From assembly GCA_029891345.1 (NCBI GenBank), contig CM056993.1:110896123-110960122 (forward strand): a stretch of DNA of 64,000 nt, written 5' to 3'. The position numbers were made by a program, and so were the translations under genes. Shown here piece by piece: positions 12,123 to 24,348 of the stretch. The DNA comes from Dryococelus australis (lineage: Eukaryota; Arthropoda; Insecta; Phasmatodea; Phasmatidae). Position 1 is the first letter of the stretch, and each line of letters starts with the position of its first letter. A model generated the notes under the pieces. The model worked only from the letters and a program-made list of their open reading frames with translations. It did not search any database and was not told the DNA's origin.

Positions 12123-12604
12123 TTAAGGCTCCTGCCTACGTAGAGCTTTTTTCTGCGTTTGAGATAGAAAAGCACAGGAGTGATAAGGGTGACACTGCCA
12201 TGTGTATCAAGTGCCTCATCGCCGCTAAGTGCAAGGATATGAACTGCCTTGTAGTGTTCTCGTCGCACTGCATGTACCTATAGGACTTTCAGCTCTGACT
12301 CCATTATTTTATTGACGGAAAGTCTGTAGAAAATTTCATTGCAGGCCTCTTGAGTAGTTTTAAATGGATCTGACTCGTATATTTTGAGATACAGCACTTT
12401 GAAAATGCCAGTTTTAGCCATTTTGAAGTACTCTGAAATTATGTTTATTATGCATGACATCTTAAAAGCACTCAACAACCGTCGTCTAAAGTGTATGTTT
12501 TCATAGATCCACACATTTGATGCATGTTTAATAGTTTCGTAAAAAAATGAGTTCTTCAAACACTCTGCAACATATTTCAAGCGCCATGTAGGTGGGAGCC
12601 TTAA
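12123..12604. mobile_element. TTAA-flanked MITE (474 bp plus duplications)
   Basis: The element spans 12127-12600. Its left end is GGCTCCTGCCTACGTAGAGC and its right end in reverse is GGCTCCCACCTACATGGCGC. TTAA flanks both sides (12123-12126 and 12601-12604), the target used by piggyBac and Kolobok transposons. A 100-codon minus-strand frame (12278-12580) fills much of the interior, but I recognise no domain in it. Confidence 0.75.
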
Positions 12605-14229
12605 GTAATCCCATCATCACATTTACCTTACATATGTCTTATTATTATTCATTACCATACTTATTGGGTGCTTGGTAGTGGTCGGTTGTGAGAAGGATTC
12701 TTCCATGCTCTTTTGCAATAGACAATGTAGCTGTGAGTATCAATGCATCTGGTATTATGGTAAACAAGCACTGTCCAACCTTTTTTGCATCACTAATGAT
12801 CCTCCTGATAGGTTGACACATCACATTCCAGAAAGCAGCATGCACAGTGTTAGAACCTCTTGGCTGCTTTATTTTCTTGCCATGCACTGCTACGAGAACT
12901 ACAACACCCTTTTCCACCTTCTTTTGCAGTCCCTAAGTGTGTAGCAATGCAATCTGTGCCACAAACTACCGTCTCACTGGCTGCCTCACTGGCTGCAGCA
13001 CACTGTGTGCTACTTATAGTTCCACACGTCCTGTACATGCAGAAGAGGTCATGTCCTAGCTCTCTTTCTTGCTCATTTTAGAGATGGTCTATAGACACCA
13101 TGCAAAGGTCTAAAAATCGTACTGGTGGCGCCACACAATGTCTCGCTTCCTAACTGAAAAAGGACACAGCTTGCCATGTTTTATTCATTGTTCAGTAAAC
13201 ATGTGTGATATAGAAATGATGTGTGGGTTCCTACCAATGAGAAGCAGTAATGTTATTGAAAGTACCATACCAAAAGGAAGACCAGGTTTTTTTGACAGAA
13301 AAGGAATAGAAAAAATAAGGGTTAGTCTACAATTCCGTGGCTTCTTAAGTCCTCCAAAATTGGTGCCATGAGACAGAGGATTTTGACAAAGCTTTTCATG
13401 CTTAAATACCATGTTTTCTACGTTTGTACATATTTTGGTAGTGCTGAGACTGTACCTGTCAACTTTGACAAGGGTCTCCTTAGCTGATTTCACCTGGCCA
13501 GCTCTAAAGAGGAAGCAAGATGGCTCAAGTCATGAATATATAACACTCACAAAAGTTTTACAGTGTAAGAAAGATGCTACCAAACAGCCAGGTTAAACAC
13601 ACCTATTTCATTGTGATTAGCTTTTCTTTAAAAGTAAATAAAATATATCATATTATTCATATAATGGCATTTATTATTGAAGGGTGTGTCATAAATTCAT
13701 GGAAAAATACTTTGAACCTTAATAATTTTTTCAGCTCTTCACAAAAGTAGTCTTGAATTCAGGTTTAAATATTTTTACCTCAAAAATATTTTTTTTAGGA
13801 AGGGGTCATTTTCCTTTCGGGTAAATACAGTATAGTGTTAAGAAAAAACAATCTTTGTATTACTGGCCATGCAAATAATGTTTAAGAAGCAAAAATAGTG
13901 ATATGTATTTCATTAATAAAAGTGGAATTAATTTGGCAAAGTCTGTAACTCTACTGCCTTACAGAGGTATCACTTGAAAATTCTTTATGTCAGTTTTGAA
14001 TGTTGCTGACTTTCTCAGTTATCATGTAGCCCTCTTTTGTCTAGTTTCAAATGTTAATATTTGATATGTATATCACTGATGTGTGTATATTACTGCTATA
14101 AATTATTTCAGTGTGCAGCAACTGTAAATATCTCATTTCACATTTTGAATTATGAAAGACTGCAACTTTACCAAAACACAACACATATGAACATTATCAT
14201 TAACATTTGGGACTAGGTAAAAAGAGATA
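12605..14229. other. Intron; unassigned segment 12640-13600
   Basis: This segment is less AT-rich than its surroundings. Minus-strand frames at 12645-12917 (90 codons, with VLVAVHGKKIKQPRG and ISDAKKVGQCLFTIIPDA) and 13185-13493 (102 codons) look more protein-like than chance frames, but I cannot assign them. They may be relics of a mobile element. The rest (13620-14229) is plain AT-rich intron. Confidence 0.35.
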
Positions 14230-14950
14230 CAGTAAACTCCCGACTAACCGTGTTAATCGGGGTCGGAGAAAACACGAATAAGCGAATTTGTATTAAAAAA
14301 CCCGGATAATCGAATTTACACATTTTTACTATTAATGTAACAGTGATGTTGGTTCCGAATATTGTGATAAAACACAGTACCTATTATACATTTCAAAGCA
14401 AACACAAATCACTCACTGTATGTACAGGATTTAAAGTGTACGATACGTAAATTGATATTTATGTAGCACCGAGTGTAGTTTATTCACGGCGCATCGAGTA
14501 TACACAGGCTTTCGTGGTGCCAGGTGAGCGCTTTGGGTGGGCTATTGGGAGTGATAGATAAGCGGCCCATAGTTGTGTGTGTTTCGCTTTCTCAATGTGT
14601 GTCACTGAGACCCGTACTTTAGATGGCAGAGTTGGTTGACACTTTAGAATGCAATGCAATAAATACTAGACTATAATGGGACTTTCAATGTGGCAACCTG
14701 GCATTTAAACAATACAGTACGGTTCCCATTAAAAAAATTACCCTTACAATACAAAAGCTTATTAAAATTTTACAGACTTACAAACACACACAAAAGTTTA
14801 ATCTCTGAAATGTTAAGTTTTTGTTAACATTTAAACACTTGATATGAAAAAAAAAGTAAGAAAAGTTAAACCATGCCTTTCTTGAAAAAGGCTTCAATTT
14901 TCTTTTGCTTGGCACCGGAATTGAGGTTTTTGTTTGTGACGCACCGTACT
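14230..14950 (-). mobile_element. pogo/Tigger-type 3' fragment with transposase tail
   Basis: The left end CAGTAAACTCCCGACTAACC preceded by TA is a pogo-like terminus. On the minus strand, about 14925-14868 encodes GAKQKKIEAFFKKGMV followed by a stop, matching the lysine-rich FFKK C-terminus usual in Tigger-type transposases. The reading frame ends toward the terminus at 14230, so this is the 3' part of a minus-strand element; the rest is missing. Confidence 0.6.
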
Positions 14951-15039
14951 TAAATTGTTTATTATTTCTAACGTTAAATTGTCCTTTTATGCTTTATTGA
15001 CATTCCGAAAATGGACTTCACAAGGGATCCAAGTATACA

Positions 15040-16829
15040 CAGTTGACTCTCGATGTATTGTATGGCATGTATCGATAAACTGTATCCACCAACAATGTTT
15101 TGTAGCCCTGACAAAATCCCTATGTAAATAGTGTTTACATAAACCGCTTGTATCGCTTATCATATGGTGCATCTATTGAAATATATTTTGTGTCCCTTTA
15201 CGTAATATTTCCCGCAACTATAATTTTTAAACTGATTTTTTATGCAAACGTCTAGTAACTGGATTAGAAATACGACACGTACGCTGTCGTTTATCTCTGC
15301 TCTGTGGCGCTTTGTTTAGTGTTTTTGTCTTCCCAGCAAGTCTGTTGACAGTTTCGAAACTGCAACCATGCAGCATCATGCGAGACTGACTTGCTACTTC
15401 CCCTTACACACCTCCGAGAGGGGAAGTGGTTACCTGTAACAACGAGCGTGGCATCCTAACATCTTCTCTCTCACCCTTCTTTGTCTCCCTCAGCCACGCA
15501 CCTTCCTTCCTCCCCTCACATGCCATAAGAGGGGAAGCTGGTGTCTAGCAAAAAAAAAAAAAAAACAAGTCTCTCGGCTGCGTGGGCTAGCCTTCACATG
15601 CCAGCCTAGAGTAACTGTGTGTCTGGTGAACGTAGATATTGTATTAAGATTATGCGTCGCTCAAAATAGTCGTACCTATCACCACTTGCATTTCAAAGCA
15701 AATGGTTTCACCTGAAAATGTTACACAAAATGTTTTAACTAGGAATTATTATTTGCAAGGATTTTTTTTTTGTGATTAAAGGTAGTTTTTTCTAATAAGA
15801 TTGGTGTTTAATTGTATCTGGCATGAAATTATCATGATTTTTAAATGTAATATTTATTTAACTCAAGGGACAGCATCTTTGCGAATAAAATTATATGCCC
15901 AGAAGCATATGTTTGACCTCCCCTTGTCACCAAAAATTGTTTGAACATCAAGTTACTTGTTTTATGTGTAAAGTAAATTTCCAGTAACTTCTTGTGAGTA
16001 AATCGGAGGATTGATATTGATTTATTTCAATAGACACGTGTCTTTTGAATAAACTGGTAAATTGTAAGGGCCTATTTGACACCTTTTCCCATCTAATAAT
16101 GGCTAGATAAGCACCGAGCAGAGTGCACTGTAACTCATGACAGGGAAATTCAGAGGACATGGTTTTGAATTATTAATTATTAAACGCAGTGAAGAGATCA
16201 GTTATAATCACCTTATTTATTCATTTCTGTCCCCAAATTACAAGTTTTCTTTGCAGTAAAATATAATTAATTACTTTAAAAGACAGACATTTGCCATGCG
16301 CGCAAGGTGTCGGGAACATGCAGTGGTGTGGAGGGTAATCCTCCTGCCGCCACCCCTTCTCCACCGGCCACCGTGAACTTACTGCCCAATTGATAACTTC
16401 TCCATGCGCTCTTAGCTAAATGAGTGCCTGCTTTACATTCAAAATTTGTCTGGCATTCGGTGTCATATAATTTTCACTATCACAGTGTGTGAAAGTTTTA
16501 GGTCAACTTGCATTTGGTTTCAGATTTCAATCAATTATATACTGTATTTTGAGATGTTATTTTCTTTATTTAAATGAGTTTAGGTGAAATTTTTTAAAAT
16601 GTATTATTTACAATTATACTTTTCCTAAAATTCCCATTTTTATTGTGTTTATTAGCTAAAATTTATTCACATATAATTTACAGCTCTTACTATACTCAAC
16701 ATAAAATTTTATAATTTTAGAAGTTGTATTTTATTGATGTAAATGTCAGAAACCGCATCTACTGAAATCCCGCATGTATGGACATTTTTTTGGCAGTCCC
16801 GTAAATAACGGTAGATCGAGAGACAACTG
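15040..16829 (+). mobile_element. Dispersed repeat R1, copy 2, with pogo-like ends
   Basis: The ends are inverted repeats: CAGTTGACTCTCGATGTA at the left, and CAGTTGTCTCTCGATCTA when the right end is read in reverse. TA follows the right end and CA precedes the left. The core (about 15075-16630) matches R1 copies 1 and 3, including hairpin-prone ACTTCCCC...GGGGAAGT, the CTCTCTCTCACCC tract, a poly-A run at 15549-15565 and GTCGCTCAAAATAG. It carries no ORF of note. At about 16333-16340 it preserves the empty site for the hAT insertion found in copy 3. Confidence 0.75.
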
Positions 16830-17351
16830 TATAATAAAAGTACTTGTGCAGTAGATAATACATAAGAGTGATGTCACTATTCCATAAATTTTTTGAACTA
16901 TGGTAAATCTACTTAATGAATTTTACTAACTGCGAAAGGGTCAGAACTGTATGTGCTACCGTAATATTCCAACCAGTTTCTGTTTTTTCAGATAGAGAAT
17001 TAAATTTTTATTGTAACCGGCTTCTATTTTTATACGCCATTTTCAATGATTAACTACAATACACTTCACTGTTAATCTGTAGAATTAGTTGACATTTCAA
17101 AATGAATTTTCAGTCAATAATTTAATTTTTGTTTTATTTATTTCATCTATATTACAAGAAACATTCTGATTGTACTGTCTTGTCTGTTCTGTTTTAGTAG
17201 TAATAAAGTTTTACTTTTATCTCTTTTGTTTAGTAATTGAACAAATGAACCAAATTCACAGAAAACTAAAGCTCCTTCCCAATGTTAAGGTTATTTTAAA
17301 AGACCCAGTCTGGGAGAGTTTGTACTGAGTTACATTGCTGTGTATGCACAG
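16830..17351. other. Intron, nothing recognised
   Basis: AT-rich sequence up to the acceptor of exon 5. Confidence 0.6.
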
Positions 17352-17529
17352 ACTACAGCGGAAATAAGCCAGCACTGCAGGCTCGCCTGCTGAAGGTGAT
17401 GGAGATTCACGACAGCGTGGATGAAGGAACAGCCAAGCTGAACAGCTTGAGCAACCACGTCACCAACAAGACAGATAAGCTGCCAGCACGTGCCAAGGAG
17501 ACCATGGAGAGGGACCTGGCCAACCTCAG
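17352..17529 (+). CDS. Msp300: Rod exon 5: rest of repeat 4
   Basis: The acceptor is TGCACAG|AC and the donor is CTCAG|GTATAT. Two initial bases complete Asp (S-D-YSGNK); the exon ends AG before a G. It encodes the loop YSGNKPALQARLLKV and helix C with VTNKTDKLPARAKETMERDL. Repeat 4 is shorter and more divergent than the others. Confidence 0.88.
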
Positions 17530-17939
17530 GTATATCACCTATATGTTACTTCCACCTTGTGTGTTCCATCAGCAACAGAGACATCAGAGAGGGCACTTGG
17601 CACTCGTGCATCTACTGCTTGGAGTAACAGGAGGCTACAATATTTATTTATGTAGGGTGCACTGTTATGCATTACACACCAAGATTAATTTTTGTAAAGC
17701 ATACTATTATATTGGCTGTTCACAGTAATGTGAGTACTTTTGAAATTAACATTTGAAACAAAAATTACTACCCAGTTCTGCATATAAATCATCATAAGCA
17801 ATGGTTGCTTGGCTGTCTGTGAAGTTGGCAACAAATTATGAAAAATAGTTCCATATGTTAGCATAGTATTAATTGAATGTGTGAGTGAATTACAAAGTAA
17901 ATCTGTTTATGAATTTTATAAACTTTATATGGCAACATA
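17530..17939. other. Intron, nothing recognised
   Basis: AT-rich sequence without a recognised element. Confidence 0.6.
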
Positions 17940-18617
17940 CAGTTGAACCCGGATAATACGAGTACAGGATAAGACGAGAATATGGTTGTAACGACAGTAT
18001 TTCAATGCACCATCAATTTCCCTATATAATATAAAGTTAATTAATTGGTTTAAAACAAGACCCTTTTCGTGGTTACGCAGGCTGTAATGACAGAAACATT
18101 TTAGCGTGCATACAGCTTACATTCGGTGAACATGTTATGTAAACAACTGTGGGCGTGCTCTCAACATTTACCTTGGAAGCGAACATCCCATAATTGCAAG
18201 AGAGTATCGATAGTGCATGCCGACACATCACAGCGTTGCATGTGAGTGTGCTGAAAGGGGACATTCTCGAGCATCACGAGTCAGTCTGTTTAGCTGTGGC
18301 TTGAGTTCTTTGCACACACATCTACTCTGTTAAGCATGGTGAGTGAAATTAAGCAGAAAGTGATTGATCTCCAAACAAAATTTCATATTATTTGTGAGTG
18401 TGAAGCAGGTGATGTGAGTAAAAGTGAGATAGGCAGGCAGTACAAGTTTAAATCATCAACACACTTCTTGATGCTCATGGGCAAAGAAAAATAAAAGCTG
18501 CGATTCTTCAGAAAAAATATATTTCGGCAGGGTGCAAGGGAGTTAAGTGCTGCAGAGCATGCCAATCTGGAAGCTGCGCTGTACAAATGGTGTATACAAC
18601 TTTGAATGCAGGGTGTG
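17940..18617 (+). mobile_element. Tigger/pogo 5' fragment
   Basis: The left end CAGTTGAACCCGGATAATAC is preceded by TA. After about 400 bp of leader a CENP-B-type DNA-binding domain begins at 18336: VSEIKQKVIDLQTKF, then SKSEIGRQYKFKSST, then in other frames ARELSAAEHANLEAALYKWC. These match the first and second helix-turn-helix units of pogo transposases. Stops and frameshifts interrupt it and homology ends near 18617, so the catalytic domain is lost. Confidence 0.7.
18336..18617 (+). pseudogene. Tigger/pogo transposase N-terminal remnant
   Basis: Starts at an ATG (MVSEIKQK) and keeps a readable N-terminal CENP-B helix-turn-helix, then a stop after MGKEK and a frameshift into KLRFF...EAALYKWC. 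The DDE domain is absent. It is nonfunctional. Confidence 0.65.
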
Positions 18618-18929
18618 CCTACCTACCTTCACAAACTGCCCTCCATCCTTCTCCCACAACCCAGCAGCCATTGAAAAGTATGTCATGGCCTCTGAGACCA
18701 GCTGTGGTGGCTGGTCGCATGTCACAGCAGTAGCTTTGTTATAAATGCGCTCAGTCTAGTGACACCTAAAAAATTTGCAATTTAAGTAAATTATGTGTAC
18801 GCTGATGCATGTTGTTTTATCTTTAGTTAGCAAGAGATTTTTATTATGCGCTAGATCAGTTGCACTACTAGTATTACTAGTTATCTTTCTTACTAGATAC
18901 TAGTGTCTGCCTTGTAGGCTGTCTACTAG

Positions 18930-21180
18930 GAATAGTATCTTCTGTCACACTAGGTCTGGCAATGTGCCTCACAACAACAGTGGCCCTCTGGGGCAAGGTT
19001 GACTTACCAGAGCTCGGCAGGTTGTTCTTCGTTAATGGCGCTACCATACTGTAGGTGAAGCGTATGGCATCCTTGGTTCCCCTGGGTGTGGTGCAGGTCA
19101 GGTTCTGGTAGTCGTCTGCGTGATGACGGCGGTTTCACTCTGTGCTGGCCCAGCTGCCAATGTGCGGGTTGGCTCTCCCGATCCTGGTGTTAGTCCCACT
19201 GATTAGGGCTTGGACTACTGGATGCACGTCGTAGCCAGTGCATACCAGGTTAGAGTGAAACATGGATGTTCCGACGGGCGGTGTCGGTCTCGCAGCACTA
19301 CGGACGGCTTGGGCCTGCCCCCTAGGAGTGTCGACTCCTGGTGTAACGAGGTTTGCCGCACAGACCTAGATGGCAGCACTGAACTCCTCCTTCCTAACTG
19401 CTCTTTGAGCTCCGTGCCTGCTGTGGAATGGCGTAGGCTGATAGCGTACCAGATTTCCTGTTGGTGACAAGCAATCAACAGTCTCTGACTTTTTAGTGTA
19501 ATGCCGACGATGGCTGGCAGTGTGCTCCCTGACTGCGTAACACCTGGAGGCGTGGGTCGTAGACCGCCTTCCTGCCAGTGCCGAGTGTAACCACAAATGT
19601 AGGGCCTCCAATCCTTCGCAGCTTATCTCTACCAGCACCTTAGCTAGGTGCTCCGGTGAGAAACACAGTTGGAGTTAGCTGTCCCGCCTCAGTGGGGTAT
19701 GACCTAGTGGTTGGGGCTCTACCGTTCTGAACACCGAGGTGAACAGAATGGGTGGCTGTTGATGTTGAAAGATGATGTGTGTGAATAACTGACAGACCCA
19801 CGAAGGGGGACTGACATTCTATACTAGGTTAAACTCTCTGCCGATTGCTTACCACTCGTCGGTCAATACAGTTGTAGATAGGCTATAGTACTACAAGGAA
19901 CTCGTGGATACATTCAAGATTAGGTATTTATTTAGACAATAAACACCTAGGTGACTCGTATGCGTTACCAATAAGTCTGTGCTGCCGAAACCACTCCGTT
20001 AACTCATTAAGTGTACAAGAAAATGTTTTCAGAGATGTGATTTGTAAGATGAGGTTCAAGTACTTATGAAAATTAGTCTTTGGACTACATGAATAAACAA
20101 ACAATATAACTTGATGTAGAAGACTATTCTAGACGCTAGTGGGGCGTGTGAACTTATACTTACTGTGTGAGGAATAGTCTCATCAGCTTTTGGCCAGGAG
20201 CTAGGCAGAGCACTCCTGTGTGGTTTCTGGGGTCTGGTCCTTCCAGGCTGCTGGAACCTTCCCATTATAAATAACCGACCTGTTTGGCTGTCGGCAGGGC
20301 ACAAAGTCTGTGGTCATTAACACAATTGGGTGCTTAGGAGCCACCACTTGTTTCTGTATACCTGGGCGATGGACCACTGGGAGTGACTGTGCAACAATTG
20401 ACAATACAGATTGTGGCTTCGGTATCCTGGGTTGAGGTGCAGGTACAGGATGAAGGATGTCGGGAACCTTGTAAGAAATTACAGGAGGCTGTGGAGTCAA
20501 ATTCAATAATTCACTGTGGAATCTCCAAAGGACCTGTGCGTGTGAGATTCCTGAAGAGGTGCATGGGATTCTCCGGCATCACTGGATCCTGCAGGTGCCT
20601 TATAGCCTGGGCTCGCTTTCTGGGCTGGAGACTGGCGATGTATGTTACCAAGGCTGAGGAGTACTTGTGCAGGTGTCCAGAAGCAAGTAATGCCAACCTC
20701 ACTTTCTCCTTGAGACTCTGTCTCTTGGAGTAGGGCATTAGGAGGCACAGTAAACCACCCTCGTCGAGGATTGGAAGGCAGGCTACTTGTTTTTCCCAAT
20801 TACGTGTTGAGCCACGGGCTGACAACTCAGTGAACACCCTATTCCAGCAACTGGCGGTGACCGCAGTGTGCACTGGAAGTTAGGCCGCACTGGCTAAGGT
20901 CAGACACATGGGTGTTGCTTCAGGTATGTCTCCCCAACCCAGTGAATGTCTGTCTCTCTTGGCAGTGATCACTGTTGAGAGACTGACAGACACAAAGCTG
21001 ACAAGCTGTAATGAAGACAGAGTACCTGTGTGGCACCCCGTTCCACCCACAAGTATATAGAAAGGTTAGCCGAGCTAGGTGTGTGTAGGTGTAAAAGGAG
21101 AGTCTGTTTGTTCGCTTAAACAACTTCCTTGGGATCACATGCTTGAGGAAACAGCTCGGGGCTAGGTACTAGGTCTACAG
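18930..21180 (-). repeat. GC-richer block P1 with relics of an unclassified reading frame
   Basis: This block is clearly less AT-rich than the flanking intron. Minus-strand frames at 20511-20873 (KRAQAIRHLQDP near its end) and 20201-20506 (proline-rich, ending HPIVLMTTDFVPCRQ and SVIYNGKVP) are collinear with motifs in block P3 (57300-58690), and the second motif also occurs in P2 (35500-35850). The two frames are offset by one base, implying a frameshift. A tRNA-like A-box (GACCTAGTGGTTGGGGC) lies near 19690. I cannot name the element. Confidence 0.4.
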
Positions 21181-21305
21181 GAAAGGTGAATCTCAAGGTT
21201 GCAGTTCAGTTCTTGTTTATTTCCAGCAATGGGAAATAATGTGGTGATGTACTTGCTACTGCACGTCGGCACAAGTAAATGGCCAGGAAGCTGTTTGTAC
21301 ATTGT

Positions 21306-21490
21306 ACGTCATCATCATCTTAATCAACATCATCAACACCATCATCATAATCATCAACATAATCAGCATCATAATCATCAGCACATCACTACCATCATCA
21401 TCATCATCATAAACATCAAAAACATCAACATAAACATCATCAGCACCATCAACATCATCAACATTATCATCATAAACAACATCATCAACT
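21306..21490. repeat. Imperfect CAT/CAN trinucleotide repeat
   Basis: Nearly continuous CATCAT/CAACAT/CATAAT units with many single-base changes, indicating an old microsatellite. Confidence 0.85.
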
Positions 21491-21881
21491 GCATAAGGGA
21501 AAAATCCATCATAAAATTTATAGAAGTATTAAAATTACAATAAGTACAGACCAATCAGAGGGTTATCTTTTCTTTGCAAGTCTGAGTGCACAAAAAGCCA
21601 AACCAAGATCCAGAATAATCTGGCAGTGATTCTATGCACGAACCAGTGAAGGTAAATTGCACAGCTTTGGCTGCCAATGTTACTCCAATTAGAAAGCAAA
21701 GATAATATTCCAGACAATGACCAAGAAAACCTGCAGTCACATTAAAATTTGAAATTGTTGGGTATGATTAGTTTTTATTTTATTTGAAAACATTGTCCAA
21801 GTGTAAAGACTTTTAATGGAATTTGTGTTCAATGTAATCTTTGGTGTCCAGAGAATCTGAGAGCTGATATTATGGTGATAG

Positions 21882-22077
21882 GTTTGAGTTTGAGAAGTTT
21901 GTGGTGAGTCTAAACGAGGTGCAACATGGCTTGGAGGAGCGCTTGCAACAGTGGTCTGAGTATGAGGGCTCCTTTGACAGACTACTGTCATGGCTGTCGG
22001 AATCAGAGGCTACCCTCAAGAACTATGCACCTCGCTCCACCCTTGAAGAGAAGCAAGAACAGCTAGAAAAATACCAG
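21882..22077 (+). CDS. Msp300: Rod exon 6: end of repeat 4, first half of repeat 5
   Basis: The acceptor is TGATAG|GT and the donor is TACCAG|GTAGGT. The first base completes Arg (LR-FEFEKF). It encodes the end of repeat 4 and helix A of repeat 5 (LEERLQQWSEYEGSFDRLLS) through STLEEKQEQLEKYQ. It ends on a full codon at the same helix position as exons 3 and 13. Confidence 0.92.
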
Positions 22078-23334
22078 GTAGGTCTTGGCCAACCTGTCGG
22101 CAGCGTAATGGTGAGATGTGTGAGCTCCTTGGGAATATGCCTCCTTGTGTGTTGCATTACCTGCATTTGCTCTTAACATAAACTGTGACAGAGGAACAGA
22201 ATAAGCACTACACTTTTTTTAGAAATGTTTCTTATTTTGTTTATAAAAATACTCACTCAGTTTTATAACATAATTTCTATAACTGGGAATACTGTTATCT
22301 GAAATAAGTTAAAACTGCTGTTCAACAAAACTCACTCAGAAGTAAACAAATAATTTTTAAGACTTGTTTGAAATCAATGTCATAAACAAATTTGTTTTAT
22401 TGTAACTTTTAAGTACAGTGGAGTCAAATAACTATTGAATGAAACAAGGATTTTTCTAAATATGATTATTAAGTAATCAATAAAGTTTTTTTTTTTTTCT
22501 TCATTGCAAGTGATGAAAGCATTTAGCAGGTTAACAAGGTTTGGATTTAAGTTAACATATAACGCATGAACTGAGGAGGGAGGGGCAGCATTTTATTGAT
22601 CAATTTTTGTTCATAATGGCTTACCACAATGTAAATTCATCTTTCATGGTTAACCTGTGAAGCTAACAAATTTTGGTCGCAGTTTATGTTTTTATATTAA
22701 AACAGTCATATATGTTCTACTTGTTATAGCTTTTCATATAGGTTTTATAGTAAAAATAATTTTTATCATTAGCTTTTTTCATGATAAATATAAAACTATT
22801 CTGATATTTTAAATGCAATTAAACTTTCAAAAATGCAAATATAAGTATGTTAACACATTTGTAAAATGAGTATAATGTCAACCTTAGGAAGTTAAATAGT
22901 ATTTATTGTCTTCATGAACTTATAATATACCTAGTACATATAACCTTAAACAAATATTTTACTTAACATTTTGCCTTTCAGTTATCACTCATTAAAAAAC
23001 AATTAAATCACAATAAATACCTAGCAGATGTGCGAGTGTATGGTTTGTACTTATATTGCACAGCAGTGACAAACTACTTAGGTGCAGGATATCATTCTGA
23101 AGGACACACAGTTATTTAGCATGCATAGTTATTTTTGTGTACATGTACATGGTAAAACATACACTTATATAGTGTCTGAATCATTCTGCATTCCTGCTTG
23201 GCTTGTGTACCAGAAATAATTTTTTGAGTGGGTTATAGTGGTATAAGCATCTCACGATTAACTAATCATATGATATTTGCAGTGAATCATGTTGTTAACT
23301 ATCACATTTGCCTTTTAATTTTTTTTGTTATTAG
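22078..23334. other. Intron, nothing recognised
   Basis: AT-rich intron without recognised elements. Confidence 0.6.
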
Positions 23335-23529
23335 ATTTTTGAATCAATATCTCCACCTCCACCCCCTAATGCACAATTTTTTGTATTTGTTAATTTTTTT
23401 TAGCAACTCCTAAATTACACCAATCCAAAATTTTTGAATCAATATCTCCACCTCCACCCCCTAATGCACAATTTTTTGTATTTGTTAATTTTTTTTAGCA
23501 ACTCCTAAATTACACCAATCCAAAATTTT
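23335..23529. repeat. Perfect 95-bp tandem duplication (2 copies)
   Basis: The unit starting GAATCAATATCTCCACC at 23341 recurs at 23436 without a visible mismatch across the full 95-bp period, including the T-runs. Confidence 0.95.
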
Positions 23530-24348
23530 TTGTACATAAATGAACATTGTTACATTGATTACTAAAGTGTGAAGTCTTAACTAGCCTACTATTGAATGTT
23601 TACAAACTGTACATGTCCTATTTGTGTTTCTGACCAAATGCTATAAAATAACAATTGCCTATTGTTTAAAAAACACCATGTTGAAACTGAAGCTGTAATA
23701 AAAATAAAGATTACATGCTTGATTGAACTTTAAGTGTTCAAGTTAATATGAAATTGCATCTTAAAATAATGTACCTTGTTTTTGGTTGAAAAGTTTCAGT
23801 TGCTTACATCAAAACCTTAAAATACATTTCACCCTCAGTCTAAGGTAAAGCATGTGTGTGCCATGTTGAGCCCAAACATATGTAAATCAACAGAACTCTG
23901 ACAGAACTTGAAAACTTTTTAATCATATTCTAATGTCTATTAACACTCCATTTGTTTTTTTAATTTCCTATGGATTTGTGGAAATAAACTTTTTGCATCT
24001 CTTAAAAATGAATAACCTTGCTGCTTTACCAATGTTTTAGATTGTCTTCTCATAGAATCCACCATGTTGTCCCATCGAGTGGAGGTTTAACTAGAAAATA
24101 GTGATTCACATATCAGTAGATTAGTTTAAATCAACTATAGTCTAATCCAGTACTGATTTTTAGCCACATTATGTAATTCACTGTAATCCAAATGAATTGA
24201 TTTGTACAAATCTAGGTAGGTATAGACCTATATTTCCCACTTGTGATGCAGCATGCTGGAACTTCAGTTTCAGCATGGTAGAGCAGACCAGTGTGCATGC
24301 TTTGTGGTGCTTACAGTGTTGTTTTAATGTTGTGGCTTGTTCCTTCAG
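23530..24348. other. Intron, nothing recognised
   Basis: AT-rich sequence up to a clear TTCCTTCAG acceptor. Confidence 0.6.

Noticed and set aside
21306..21490. Histidine-rich coding frame over the CAT repeat
   Set aside because: The frame arises from the trinucleotide repeat alone and has no flanking coding signal.
23335..23529. CRISPR-like array
   Set aside because: It is a two-copy contiguous tandem duplication in a eukaryotic intron, with no spacers.
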